Part shown: positions 36,401 through 45,150 of the stretch, piece by piece
How positions within the stretch are numbered: the stretch's first letter is position 1
Layout of the letters: each line of letters begins with the position of its first letter
Source of the DNA: Neptuniibacter sp. CAU 1671
GTDB lineage: Bacteria > Pseudomonadota > Gammaproteobacteria > Pseudomonadales > Balneatricaceae
DNA: 64,000 bases
Assembly (NCBI RefSeq): GCF_029222905.1
Contig: NZ_JARHUE010000004.1
Location: forward strand, 34,333-98,332
Direction of reading: 5' to 3'
Translations under genes and position numbers: made by a program
The notes under the pieces: model-generated
Told to the model about the DNA's origin: nothing
Databases searched by the model: none
The model's input: the letters and a program-made list of their open reading frames with translations, nothing else

Positions 36401-36921
36401 AGGCGGTAAAGCAGATCACGCCACACATCCAACAGCGCATGGCGCACCAGTGGCTGGGTGTCAGTGACTAGTTCCTGACTGAACAGACTGCCACTTTCAA
36501 AGGCGTGTTGGCGCAGCATGCGCTGACAGAAGCCGTGAATAGTAAAGATAGAGGCTTCATCCATCTGACGCAGGGCGGCTTCCAGCAGTGTTACCGCAGC
36601 CTGAGTATCCTTCGTGGCTTCAATCAGCGACTGCAGGAAACCATCAGAACTGCTGCCCACCAGAAAAGCTTCACGCGCTGCTGCCACCCGTTGCCGGATC
36701 CTGTCCCTCAACTCCTCTGTGGCCGCCTCGGTAAAGGTGACCACAAGTATCTGGTCCGGGCCTAAAGGCGTTCTGTGCGGATCCAGCCCCAACACCAATC
36801 TGAGATAAAGCGCAGCGATGGTAAAGGTTTTACCGGTACCGGCACTGGCTTCAATTAACTGAGTCCCACTGAGGGGGAACTGCATCAGGTCCAGCGGAAG
36901 GGCATTACTCATCCTTGCCAT
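33421..36921 (-). CDS. recB: Exodeoxyribonuclease V subunit RecB
   Basis: The 3'-5' UvrD-family helicase and the sole nuclease of RecBCD. Walker A is in EASAGTGKTFTIAALYL near the N-terminus, motif II in LIDEFQDTDPLQY, and motif VI region in LLYVALTRS. The C-terminal nuclease domain carries LKGFIDLMFRYQGRYYVLDYKSN, holding the catalytic Asp-Lys. At 1166 residues it is close to E. coli RecB (1180). The ATG at 36912 is an alternative start. It overlaps recC by 17 bases. Confidence 0.97.
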   Translation of the reverse strand: MARMSNALPLDLMQFPLSGTQLIEASAGTGKTFTIAALYLRLVLGLDPHRTPLGPDQILVVTFTEAATEELRDRIRQRVAAAREAFLVGSSSDGFLQSLIEATKDTQAAVTLLEAALRQMDEASIFTIHGFCQRMLRQHAFESGSLFSQELVTDTQPLVRHALLDVWRDLLYRLPAPVADRILDEWKTPDALFKPVQGYLGRHGLTLTPTDLADTDLIRLSEQRLELIQEFKRAWLAGYADLEPLIMASGVNKNSYRKDSVPKWIEQITAYAASEQIEPPKKLPDTLLRFTTTQLQEKTKKGEPPTHPLFDLTERLLTETLPLKEVVFSRVLRDLEQRMQQEKLREQQLTFDDLLSSLFNALQSEAGASLAGAIRQQYPVALIDEFQDTDPLQYGIFSCVYHTRQEAAWIMIGDPKQAIYAFRGADIFTYMDAKSAVAQPFTLATNWRSTDAMVDAVNALFQHVPAPFIYADQIPYQPVHAAGKNTQLLSEGEVVPAMTIWFDAAGDAQSKDRSQRHMATVTARQILQLLTTETCIGKNPLTGGDIAVLVRDRFEADHIYQALQSLNLPSVYLSGRDSVFQTQEARDLSLLLNAVANPQDESALRSAMASSLMLLDLHALERFSRDEQAWEAVLNEFAEYHQVWQRLGVLPMLNQLMQRRNLAAGLLAQPLGERRLTNLLHLSELLQQRSLTLETHTALLRWFNAQQQESASQSDEQVLRLESDRKRITIITIHKSKGLEFPVVFLPFASSAKKSRDALFHDADGRAVLDLAASEQSMEKAEQERLAEDLRLLYVALTRSIYACYIGIVKPGTRSLALDKTAIGYLLSQVDPDPAQALATLQTYSNGIRVVAPQLAAQTPAPFQTTEKQPDLHARQFTGSVPDRWRVTSYSALSRHTQSLPELPGFDLEVSGENAAVEPVQQSAHTIFTFPKGAKAGTCLHALFEEISFERFETDKDSEILSRQLEVNGYGPEWLPVVSRLVQDVLACPLDGADLRLGHLADADRRVEMEFMFPVQGVSAAALEQVIRSHDPLSAQSRLALEFEQVEGMLKGFIDLMFRYQGRYYVLDYKSNFLGSDVAAYQQPALEQAMLSHRYDLQYQIYSLALHRLLKTRLPDYDYERHFGGVYYMFLRGIQPESDTGIFACRPAQALLDALDQLFAGGGVMP

Positions 36922-39900
36922 CCTCCATATAGCTGAACATGGGTTCCATTAACGCCAGGTCCGGTAGCAGCGCATCAAAATAAGCATCAGCATCAGGAAA
37001 GACACGTGCCAGATAAGGATCTTCACTCAGGCCATAGCTGTTTGCGTTGCCCTGATAGAGTTCCGTTAATGCATACCGGGCAGCCTCTTCACCTTTTTGC
37101 AGGGTTTCAAAATACTTGAACGCAGCTCTGGCGTTGAATGCCAGAGGCGAACAGAGACTGCGCTGGTAAAACTCACACCACTGCTGCAGATAGACAAGGG
37201 CATCCTCTCTGGCCACCGGAGCAAATGACACCCAGGTATTCAGACCACGGAAAAAACTTCTCCCACCCCCACTCAGCTGCAGCACTAGATGCTCGATCCA
37301 GGTGATCAGGCGATCATTGCCATTGGTCTGAGCAGGTCGAAAGCGCACCATCTGGCCCGCATAGATCTGGTCCAACGCGCCAAGTAAGCGGGTATCACAT
37401 AGCGGCAGATCAACTGACTGACGCATTGGCTCACCCTGCATGAGGAGTTCAAGCTTAACCTGCAGCTCCGTCATATCTTTACGCACTTTAGCCAGCAACG
37501 TTAAACCGTGACTGGATACGGGCAACCCGCCCTCTGCCAGTAACAACTGATCCAGCCGATCAGGATCTGTACCGGTCAGCAACGCCTGCAGATAACGCTG
37601 TTTCAGCAGATAGGTTTCTAAACCATCAAGATCAAAAGGCTCTTCATCAATCTGAGCTGCATCAAGTGGTCTAAAGAAGGTTTTCAGGCGACGGTTAAAA
37701 AAGCCCTTACAGGGGTTTTTGATCTGGCTGAGCAGATCGCTTAGATCCAGTTCAGTCAAAGGCTCCTGCGGCAGCACCTGAATGCCCGCCGCAACGGTTG
37801 CTCCCCCACCCTGTGCAGCAGCCAGCCACTCTGTTGCATAACTGAAGACCCGGGGGTCTGTCCGGGAAAAGTTATCCAGACTAAAAGGCATCATCGGATG
37901 CTGCACACAGAGGTGTTGCAACAGGGCCTGGCCACTGGTCGCATAATCAAGCTCGCAATCTGCCTCAAGGCAGTAGCCCAGACGCAGATAATCCAGCAGT
38001 TCACTGACCAGAACCGAGGGAATTTTCTCGCGATTATCGTATACCGAGCGCCCTATATAACTGATGTAGAGCTTTTCCTGCGCTGACAGTAATGCTTCCA
38101 GAAACAGGTAACGGTCATCATCCCGGCGGGAGCGGTCACCACGTCTGGGTTGCTCATGCATCAGGTCAAATCCCATCGGCGCAATGGCGCGGGGGTAAGC
38201 TGCATCATTCATCCCGAGCAGGCACACCACCCTGAAGGGGATCGAACGCATCGGCATCAGAGTACAGAAATTCACTGCCCCCACCAGAAAACGCTGGCTG
38301 GAGCGACTTTCTTCAAGTCCTGCCAGAAGATAATCCACCACCACCGTTGCAGACAGAGGGCCCTGCCAGTTCGCATCCGACAGTTGCTGCTGTAGGTGCT
38401 GGAGCAGGTCACGGATGGTTTTCAGCGCGAGTTCATCGTCCGTATCCGGCAAATAACAGTTATCCAGCAACTGATTAATCACCTGCACCCAGTCAGCCAG
38501 TGTTTTGTCACCGGTCAAAGCTGTCCGCAGGTGATCCAGACAATTGATAAAAGCCGCCAGTTTGCCCAGTAACTCCGCCTGCAGGCCCTCAATTTCAGGA
38601 TACGGCGCTATGCCTTGCCACAAGCCGGTATTGCCCAGCGCATAACCACTTAACATACGCCTGAGTCCAAACCGCCAGCTGTTTTCCTCAAACACCGGTA
38701 TCGACCATGCCGCACGTTGAGCACCGTCCAGCCCCCAGCGAATATTGGCGCCGTTTACCCAGTCACTCAGGGTATTAAACGCAGCCTCATCCAGTTCAAA
38801 CCGACGCTGGATGGCAGGCACTTCCAGCAGTTCGAGCAGGTCGCTGACACTGAAACGGCTCTGCGGCAGCTTCAGTAAGCGGGCAAAACTCAGCAACAGC
38901 GGATTTTCCTGCGCTGTATTCTGATCCGAGACAGCATAAGGAATCTTACGCTCAGCCGATGCGCTGCTAAAAACAGCATCAATATACGGGGCATAGACGC
39001 CAACATCAGGCATCATCACAATAATATCGCGGGGCTGCAGACCCGGATTTTCTTCAAACAGAGCTAACAGCTGGTTATGCAGAACTTCCACTTCACGCAG
39101 GGCGCTGTGACAACTGTGGACAGAGAGCGAACGATCATCCGATTGAATAAACTGTTTGTGACCACTGTGGGTCAGTTGATCCGGCAGTGCCGATGGGTCA
39201 GACAGGTCGAGAATATCCTGCTGCACTGCGTTCAGCAGTGTAGTTCGGCCAGGATCAACAAAGGCATCCAGTTCCTGACTCTGCAACGCCTGTAGCTGGT
39301 AGATGTAATCCCGTCCCAGCTTACCCATGGAGGAGAGTAACGGGTTGCCCAGATCAAGCAACTGTTCAGCAACCATGCCCGGTTTATCAAACCAGCGCCG
39401 GTTAAGCCGGGCAATCTGTTTCTGATCCACCACATCACCCCAGTAATAACGGCAGGGGTTGCAGACCATCAGATGCACATCAATACGTTGCCCCAGTTGC
39501 TGCAGGGCTTCGATATAGTTCTGCGGCAGCGCCGAGATACCAAACACAAACAATCTTTGCGGCAGTCGCCGGGTGACGCCCGGTTGCGTCAATGCCTGCT
39601 TAAAGGCATCAAACATATTCGCCCGATGCCAATGGGACTGACCCAGACTGTGTGTATAGTCCACCAGCGCCCGCCAGAGAATGGGCTGCCAGGGTTGATC
39701 TATGGCTGCCAGGCAGCCGCCCTGCTCCCAATCAGCGATCCAGTCAGCACGGTAAACCAGATACTGGTCGAACAGGTCGGCGATTTTCTGACTCAGCTGG
39801 TACAGCCGAAATTGATCGGGATCGTCCCTGAGATAACGCTTCAGGGCACTGAAGGCTTCCAGCTTCAGCAACGGCGGCAGCACCTGCATGAGTTTCCACT

Positions 39901-40174
39901 GCATCGCTTCCTTATTGAATGCGGAGCGTTGCGGTACATCATCAAGCACTGAGGAGAAACATTGCCAGAGGAAAGATGCCGGCAGCGGAAATTCAATTGA
40001 AGCAGCGATACCCTGAGACTGAGCCAGCTCCAGTTTCAGCCACTGAGCCATCCCGGGACTCTGTACCAGAATCTGCTCTGCGACAAAGGGATCTTCCAGC
40101 GGTTGCAAAGAGATCTGTTTCAGCAACAGCGCTTTGAGGACAATCAGATCATTGGAGTAATAGACGGTCAGCAT
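36905..40174 (-). CDS. recC: Exodeoxyribonuclease V subunit RecC
   Basis: Chi-recognition scaffold of RecBCD, built from helicase-like domains that have lost ATPase motifs. The N-terminus MLTVYYSNDLIVLKALL and VQSPGMAQWLKLELA match RecC proteins, as do VMMPDVGVYAPYIDAVF and the LLGMNDAAYPR segment. The length of 1089 is within the family range (E. coli 1122). It is the first gene of the operon; an 85-base gap with no evident promoter boxes separates it from the next gene. Confidence 0.96.
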   Translation of the reverse strand: MLTVYYSNDLIVLKALLLKQISLQPLEDPFVAEQILVQSPGMAQWLKLELAQSQGIAASIEFPLPASFLWQCFSSVLDDVPQRSAFNKEAMQWKLMQVLPPLLKLEAFSALKRYLRDDPDQFRLYQLSQKIADLFDQYLVYRADWIADWEQGGCLAAIDQPWQPILWRALVDYTHSLGQSHWHRANMFDAFKQALTQPGVTRRLPQRLFVFGISALPQNYIEALQQLGQRIDVHLMVCNPCRYYWGDVVDQKQIARLNRRWFDKPGMVAEQLLDLGNPLLSSMGKLGRDYIYQLQALQSQELDAFVDPGRTTLLNAVQQDILDLSDPSALPDQLTHSGHKQFIQSDDRSLSVHSCHSALREVEVLHNQLLALFEENPGLQPRDIIVMMPDVGVYAPYIDAVFSSASAERKIPYAVSDQNTAQENPLLLSFARLLKLPQSRFSVSDLLELLEVPAIQRRFELDEAAFNTLSDWVNGANIRWGLDGAQRAAWSIPVFEENSWRFGLRRMLSGYALGNTGLWQGIAPYPEIEGLQAELLGKLAAFINCLDHLRTALTGDKTLADWVQVINQLLDNCYLPDTDDELALKTIRDLLQHLQQQLSDANWQGPLSATVVVDYLLAGLEESRSSQRFLVGAVNFCTLMPMRSIPFRVVCLLGMNDAAYPRAIAPMGFDLMHEQPRRGDRSRRDDDRYLFLEALLSAQEKLYISYIGRSVYDNREKIPSVLVSELLDYLRLGYCLEADCELDYATSGQALLQHLCVQHPMMPFSLDNFSRTDPRVFSYATEWLAAAQGGGATVAAGIQVLPQEPLTELDLSDLLSQIKNPCKGFFNRRLKTFFRPLDAAQIDEEPFDLDGLETYLLKQRYLQALLTGTDPDRLDQLLLAEGGLPVSSHGLTLLAKVRKDMTELQVKLELLMQGEPMRQSVDLPLCDTRLLGALDQIYAGQMVRFRPAQTNGNDRLITWIEHLVLQLSGGGRSFFRGLNTWVSFAPVAREDALVYLQQWCEFYQRSLCSPLAFNARAAFKYFETLQKGEEAARYALTELYQGNANSYGLSEDPYLARVFPDADAYFDALLPDLALMEPMFSYMEDGKDE

Positions 40175-40259
40175 GAGAGGCCGTTCGACAGGGTCCTTCC
40201 AGAGAAAATCAAACGTTTAGTCTGTAGCAGCATACCCTAACAATACAGGGGATTCAGCT

Positions 40260-40457
40260 TTATTCCCTGTCCGTCGCCTCTAATGCAGGCAGCTCGCCAA
40301 AGCCAGAGGACTGGTCCCAGAACTGGCGCCCCTGCTCTACCCGGACCACACCTTTGAAACGGTTCTGCAGATAACTCACCGCTTCAGGCAGGGTGTCAAT
40401 TTCACAGAGAATAACGCCACCACGGTCATTATCAGTACTGAAGAGATAACTTTTCAT
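40260..40457 (-). CDS. Small conserved-looking protein of unknown function
   Basis: 65-residue acidic, soluble protein with no signal peptide or membrane segment. It begins MKSYLFSTDNDRGGVILCEIDTL and has a predicted helix-strand layout. No family is recognised. No Shine-Dalgarno is evident. It is supported mainly by protein-like composition and its position between recC and the GGDEF gene on the same strand. Confidence 0.5.
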   Translation of the reverse strand: MKSYLFSTDNDRGGVILCEIDTLPEAVSYLQNRFKGVVRVEQGRQFWDQSSGFGELPALEATDRE

Positions 40458-40489
40458 TTTTGATGTTCAATCAAGATCTGATGCCGCAA

Positions 40490-41530
40490 CTATAGGGTTT
40501 GCAACTGATTTTTACCGGATCGTTTCGCGTTGTAGAGGGCTTCATCCACGCGCTGCATAATGCTTTCAGCCGTATCGCAGACATGATACTCGGTCAGACC
40601 AAGACTGACAGTGATGCCAATCTTTTCACCCTCTCGTACCGGAAACCGATGGTGCTCCAGCGATTGGCGGATACGTTCCGCGACGACACAGGCTTCCGCC
40701 AGATCAGTTGATGGCAACAATACCACAAACTCCTCACCACCATAACGGTAACCGGTGTCGGTGGTACGCAGGGACGCCCGTACCATTGAGCCAAAGGTTT
40801 CTAACACCTTATCCCCTACGATATGACCAAAACGGTCATTAAGTTGTTTGAAGTTATCCAGATCAAAAAAACACAGGCAGAAAGGGTGTTGATAACGTCG
40901 GGCGTTGGCCAGTGCCTCGTCCAGACGCTGATAGAAATAACGTGAGTTATACAGGTTGGTCAGGTTATCGGTGATGCTCAGTTCACGGTAGATTCGTTCC
41001 CGTTCCAGCAGAGCAAACTCCGCTTTTTTCCGATCACTGATGACAGAGAGTGTTTCAATTGCACCAATCACCTCACCCGCCGGATTGGTGATAGATGCCG
41101 CTGAAAAATGCAGCCATTCACCCTGCTCCCCACACTCGGGGAAAAAATCCTCCGCGTCATACGCATCGGCAATCAGATTGGAGGGTTTGTACTTACCTTC
41201 ATAGTAATGCTCAATGTCACTGATTTGACCATCCAGCATAAGGTCAGCCATACAGGGCCGGGGAGCTTTGTAGAAAGGCCGCCAGTGATCTTTTGTGCCG
41301 ATAATCTCATCCCGGTGTAAACCACTGAGTTGCTCCATCGCACTGTTCCAGTGACGCACAACATGATGTCGATCAATCACAAAAGCGGCCAGAATAATCC
41401 GGTCCAGAAGGAGACCGAGCATCGGTTCATTGAGCGATTCAACAATGCCACTGACAGCGGGCAGGTCACTGTTTGAGCCAGCAACCGTCTTAGCTGAGGA
41501 TGTAGAGTTAGCCATACTGCATTCCATCAT
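40490..41530 (-). CDS. PAS-GGDEF diguanylate cyclase
   Basis: Predicted synthase of the second messenger c-di-GMP. A PAS domain (about 45-175; FVIDRHHVVRHWNSAMEQLSG and the PAC-like GEVIGAIETLSVISD) is followed by a GGDEF domain whose active site reads GGEEF, with NLYNSRYFYQRLDEAL and FFDLDNFKQLND intact. No EAL domain or membrane helix is seen, so it is probably cytoplasmic. Starts at 41530, 41527 or 41515 are all possible; 41530 is given. The PAS ligand is unknown. Confidence 0.92.
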   Translation of the reverse strand: MMECSMANSTSSAKTVAGSNSDLPAVSGIVESLNEPMLGLLLDRIILAAFVIDRHHVVRHWNSAMEQLSGLHRDEIIGTKDHWRPFYKAPRPCMADLMLDGQISDIEHYYEGKYKPSNLIADAYDAEDFFPECGEQGEWLHFSAASITNPAGEVIGAIETLSVISDRKKAEFALLERERIYRELSITDNLTNLYNSRYFYQRLDEALANARRYQHPFCLCFFDLDNFKQLNDRFGHIVGDKVLETFGSMVRASLRTTDTGYRYGGEEFVVLLPSTDLAEACVVAERIRQSLEHHRFPVREGEKIGITVSLGLTEYHVCDTAESIMQRVDEALYNAKRSGKNQLQTL

Positions 41531-41620
41531 CTTGCCTGCTGATCGGTGCCAAGCGGCAATGTTATTATCACTGAAGTATAAACCCAAGCGGGCTGGAAAG
41601 GTGACAAGAATGGTCTAAAT

Positions 41621-42397
41621 TCAGCCCCAAAGTTTGACCGGATCGCACTTATTATCGAGTTTTCCCCCGACGAAGCTGCAAATCTGACCATTTTCAATCG
41701 CTTTGGCATCACTACCCATCAGGCTGTGAGTGCCGATCATAGTGATCTCAACGGTTTCATCTGCTGTGATCTCAAGCGGTAACACGGCGTTAGTGAGACT
41801 GAACTCAGTCCCCTCAGTTTGCAGATAAGAAAGTCCCTGATGTTCACTGCCATCGCTGTACGCATAGAGTGAACTGCCATCCCAGCAGGTAAAACTGTGA
41901 CTTTCCAGTTGTCTTAACCGGCTGGCATAATCAGCCATCAGTGCAAGACGCATCTCAGTATCCGGATATCCCTCCTGCCAAAGCCGGCGCAACCGCTCAA
42001 GCAGCAGACAAAAAGCCCTTTCACGGTCCAGACAACTCAACGGCCAATGATCGCCCAGCGGGAACCGTTCAGGATCTTCAATCCCGGTCAGAGAACCCAG
42101 CATTGAAAAGAGAAAGGGATGACCGCGCAAGGATCGCAGAAAGGGCTGAATTTCGAGGGGTTCCAGAGGAGCATCAGAGTAACCCTGAGCCATCCACAGT
42201 TCGGTCTGAAACGGATGTGATTGCAGATAACTTAACAATTCAGGGCTCAGTTCAGCTTTCTGCATCACCTGACGATGAGGGTTACCTTCACAGATAAAGC
42301 CAATCCCCAGCGCCGCCAGATCAGTCAGATCGGCACCCTGTTTAACTCTCACCCTGACCGGTGCTGACGCCTGCACCACTATTAATTGTTCATGCAT
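41621..42397 (-). CDS. Degenerate class II amidotransferase-like protein
   Basis: 258-residue protein that I align by eye with YafJ-type amidotransferases. HPFLFSMLGSL matches HPF..AHNG(Q/T)L, LDRERAFCLLLERLRRL matches TDSE.AFCWLL..., SFTCWDGSSLYAYSDG matches the FNMLLSDG strand, and ITMIGTHSL...NGQICSF matches TVIATQPL...GE. The N-terminal catalytic Cys2 and the RDGWG and SHIR motifs are absent, so glutaminase activity is not expected. It may be a structural or regulatory relative. ATG at 42397 is used in place of GTG at 42400. It overlaps the upstream MFS gene by 8 bases, so the two are likely coupled. Confidence 0.6.
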   Translation of the reverse strand: MHEQLIVVQASAPVRVRVKQGADLTDLAALGIGFICEGNPHRQVMQKAELSPELLSYLQSHPFQTELWMAQGYSDAPLEPLEIQPFLRSLRGHPFLFSMLGSLTGIEDPERFPLGDHWPLSCLDRERAFCLLLERLRRLWQEGYPDTEMRLALMADYASRLRQLESHSFTCWDGSSLYAYSDGSEHQGLSYLQTEGTEFSLTNAVLPLEITADETVEITMIGTHSLMGSDAKAIENGQICSFVGGKLDNKCDPVKLWG

Positions 42398-43577
42398 CAC
42401 TGTGCTGGCCTTTGCTTAAGGTCTGCTGATGAACCCTGAGGAAAAACAGTATCACTGCTGCGGCCCAGACTACGACCGGCAACATCAGGATGTTCATCAT
42501 CTGCCAGCCCAGAATCGACTCAAGTGCACCGGAGCTGAACGTGGCCAACGTCGCCATACTGAATACCAGAAACTCATTTGCGGCCTGGGTTTTACCCCGC
42601 TCTGCTGCAGTGTAGCAGCCGGTCAGCAGCTCGGTGGCACCAATAAACATGAAATTCCAGCCGACGCCTAACAGTACCAGGGCCAGCCAGAACTGCCACA
42701 ATTCCACCCCGGCAAGGTTAACGCCTATACAACCCAGCATCAGCGTCACCCCAAGCAACATCACAGTTTTCAGCCCCCAGCGCGCGATCAATTTCGCCGT
42801 AATGAATGACGGCAGAAACATGCCCAGCACATGCCATTGAATCACTTCCGCAGAGTGGGTAAAAGCAAAGCCACAACGTGCCATGGCCAGAGGTGTCGCA
42901 GTCATCAGCAGGGTCATGACCATATAGCCAACGGCGGCCACAACAATCGCAACGATGCACTGTGGTTGAGCGAGAATCACCCGCAGACGACGTCCACCCT
43001 GAGCCGGTTGTGCGCTTGGTTCGGGTAACTGAGTCCGGGTCAACAGTAGCAACGCCAGCAGATAAAGTCCCAGCAGACCAACAAAGGCGCCCAGATAGGG
43101 TCGGTCGGTAAACCACTGCTGGCCCTGAATCGCAAGCTGAGGACCGATCACCGCAGCCACCACACCACCGGCCATCACCATGGATATAGCACGGCTTTTT
43201 ACCTGGGGTTCACACACCTCCACCACGGCAAACCGGTACAGTGTGCCAAATCCAATTCCAATACCCAGCAGAAAAGTCGCACAACAAAACAGAATAAAAG
43301 AGGGCTGCAATAAAGAAATCACTGCCAGAACGGCCCCGGCAACCCCCATCCAGCTGCCAAGAAAAAAGCCTTTTTTGCGCCCTACCCGCTGCATAATCAG
43401 AGAGGCAGGCACAGTCGCCAGCATCAGTCCGGCAAACTGCAGAGCTACCGGCAAGGTAATTAGGAGAGGAGCTGGCGACAGTTGCTGACCGATCAGTGCA
43501 ACCACAGAGACCAGCAGCACATTGCCGCAGACCAGCAGGGCCTGACAGGCCGATAACAGGTAGACGTTACGATTCAC
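42390..43577 (-). CDS. MFS transporter
   Basis: 395-residue major facilitator superfamily permease with about 12 hydrophobic helices. The loop 2-3 motif reads IMQRVGRKKGFFLGSW, the usual G...D/R-R-GR-R/K signature in a variant form. A GIGIGFGTLYRFAVVEV stretch lies in helix 4-5. It resembles putative efflux/sugar-type MFS proteins, but substrate cannot be assigned. It is co-directional with the degenerate amidotransferase-like gene (8-base overlap) and 8 bases downstream of ttcA, so ttcA, MFS and the downstream gene may form one transcript. Confidence 0.88.
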   Translation of the reverse strand: MNRNVYLLSACQALLVCGNVLLVSVVALIGQQLSPAPLLITLPVALQFAGLMLATVPASLIMQRVGRKKGFFLGSWMGVAGAVLAVISLLQPSFILFCCATFLLGIGIGFGTLYRFAVVEVCEPQVKSRAISMVMAGGVVAAVIGPQLAIQGQQWFTDRPYLGAFVGLLGLYLLALLLLTRTQLPEPSAQPAQGGRRLRVILAQPQCIVAIVVAAVGYMVMTLLMTATPLAMARCGFAFTHSAEVIQWHVLGMFLPSFITAKLIARWGLKTVMLLGVTLMLGCIGVNLAGVELWQFWLALVLLGVGWNFMFIGATELLTGCYTAAERGKTQAANEFLVFSMATLATFSSGALESILGWQMMNILMLPVVVWAAAVILFFLRVHQQTLSKGQHSDA

Positions 43578-43585
43578 ACTCCGGC

Positions 43586-44521
43586 CTAGAGTGCCAGAAT
43601 ATCTATGCGTTCAGCCTGAGCAAATGAAGCGCAATTCCCCTCATCCTGTCCGGCTGAATCACTGATGCCATGGGGGAAACCCAGTTGCAGACCTTTAAAG
43701 TCGAAGGTTGCCGTATCGGCAAGATGGGAAGGCACCACATGTTGCAGGGACCTGAACATGGTTTCCAGACGACCCGGATGAGACTTATCCCAGCCTTGCA
43801 GCATCTCCTTGATCACCTGCCGTTGCAGGTTCTCCTGAGATCCACACAGGTTACAGGGAATGATCGGGAACTGTTTCAGTTCCGAATACGCCGTAATATC
43901 TTTCTCGCGGGAAAATGCCAGCGGGCGAATGACCATGTTCTTGCCATCGTCCGATACCAGCTTAGGCGGCATCGCTTTCAGACGACCGCCATAAAACATG
44001 TTCAAAAACAGGGTTTCCAGGATGTCGTCCCGGTGGTGTCCCAAGGCGATTTTGTTGGCACCAATCTCATCCGCAAAACCATAGAGTGTGCCCCGACGCA
44101 GCCGGGAACATAGGCCGCAGGTGGTTTTTCCTTCCGGCACCACCTCTTTCACGACCGAATACGTATCCCGTTCGATAATATGAAACGGCACACCCAGCTC
44201 TGCCAGATAGGCTGGCAACACCTCTTCAGGAAAACCCGGTTGTTTCTGATCCAGATTCACTGCCACCAGCTCAAACTGTACCGGTGCACTGCGCTGCAGA
44301 TTCATCAGAATATCCAGCAGTGTATAGGAGTCCTTGCCACCTGAGAGACACACCATCACCTTGTCGCCCTCTTCAATCATATTGAAGGCTTCAATGGCCT
44401 GACCCATCTCACGACGCAGGCGCTTCTGCAGTTTATTCAGTCGGGTTTTCTGCTTTTTCTCCGCTTCTGTCATCACAAAAGCGTTATCAGAGTCGGAGGA
44501 TGGTGTCATCTGTTCAATCAT
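43586..44521 (-). CDS. ttcA: tRNA 2-thiocytidine synthetase TtcA
   Basis: ATP-dependent iron-sulfur enzyme that thiolates cytidine 32 of several tRNAs. The PP-loop LSGGKDS is at 59-65, and the cluster-binding cysteines are in [11 protein letters not shown] and [20 protein letters not shown] and [13 protein letters not shown] match E. coli TtcA, which is also 311 residues. The start is set at 44521 because the upstream ATG (44551) lies inside a perfect TATAAT -10 box, which would put it outside the transcript. Confidence 0.95.
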   Translation of the reverse strand: MIEQMTPSSDSDNAFVMTEAEKKQKTRLNKLQKRLRREMGQAIEAFNMIEEGDKVMVCLSGGKDSYTLLDILMNLQRSAPVQFELVAVNLDQKQPGFPEEVLPAYLAELGVPFHIIERDTYSVVKEVVPEGKTTCGLCSRLRRGTLYGFADEIGANKIALGHHRDDILETLFLNMFYGGRLKAMPPKLVSDDGKNMVIRPLAFSREKDITAYSELKQFPIIPCNLCGSQENLQRQVIKEMLQGWDKSHPGRLETMFRSLQHVVPSHLADTATFDFKGLQLGFPHGISDSAGQDEGNCASFAQAERIDILAL

Positions 44522-44549
44522 GGTGCCGGTCTCGGTGGTTAAGGCGCGC

Positions 44550-44555
44550 ATTATA
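44550..44555 (-). promoter_or_regulatory. Probable -10 element for ttcA
   Basis: TATAAT on the minus strand followed by GCGCGCC, about 28 bases before the chosen ttcA start. No good -35 hexamer is seen at 17 bases; TTCGCC at 18 matches three of six. The element decides the start choice for ttcA. Confidence 0.5.
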
Positions 44556-44673
44556 CCTCAGGCTTTTACCCGGCGGCGAATTCGACATGCCTGACCCTAG
44601 CGAATTTTTGCTTCCGGTCAGAGGATATTTCTCTGCTACACTGGCGATAAAGGCACCCATTCAGGAGCTAGAG

Positions 44674-45150
44674 ATGCGGACCCTTCTCAACACACTGTTT
44701 TTTCTGACCTTTACTTTCTGCGGCATCAGCCAGGCGGGCAGTATTCTGCATATGACTCTGGAAGGCGACTATGATGGCAACTATGTAGAGATCAACAGCC
44801 AACTGGAAGCACAGCGCTTTTATGTGATCTTTGAACCCAATATTGGCGGCTCTATTGCCAACTTCAAAGAGCGCTGGGGAGAGGATTACAACCGCAACGG
44901 ATTCACTGAAATCCGCAGTCTGGTGTTCTGCAATCCCTGGTATGTGAATCAGGTTCTCAATCTGGATCCGGAAATGGCCGCCCTCTGCCCCCTTTCACTG
45001 ACCCTGCTGCAAAAGGGTAATCAGACTGAGATTATGATGTTACGGCCTTCTGCTATTAAGCCGGAAAGTCCGGCTCAGAAGATACTACTTGAGCTGGAGG
45101 CTGATCTGATGAAAGCGCTCAAGGCAACTGGCGCAGTAGAAGTTAATTGA
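44674..45150 (+). CDS. Secreted DUF302-like protein
   Basis: 158-residue exported protein: a signal peptide (about 1-20, ending SQA) is followed by a compact domain. The segment IRSLVFCNPWYVNQVLNLDPEMAALCPLSL, then LLQKGNQTEIMML, resembles the DUF302 pattern (FGNP...LDP..A..LPL...V). Two cysteines flank it. Function is unknown. GGAG precedes the ATG at 44674, which lies 58 codons inside a longer open frame whose upstream part has no signal peptide. It converges with the metalloprotease gene, overlapping by 8 bases. Confidence 0.7.
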   Translation: MRTLLNTLFFLTFTFCGISQAGSILHMTLEGDYDGNYVEINSQLEAQRFYVIFEPNIGGSIANFKERWGEDYNRNGFTEIRSLVFCNPWYVNQVLNLDPEMAALCPLSLTLLQKGNQTEIMMLRPSAIKPESPAQKILLELEADLMKALKATGAVEVN

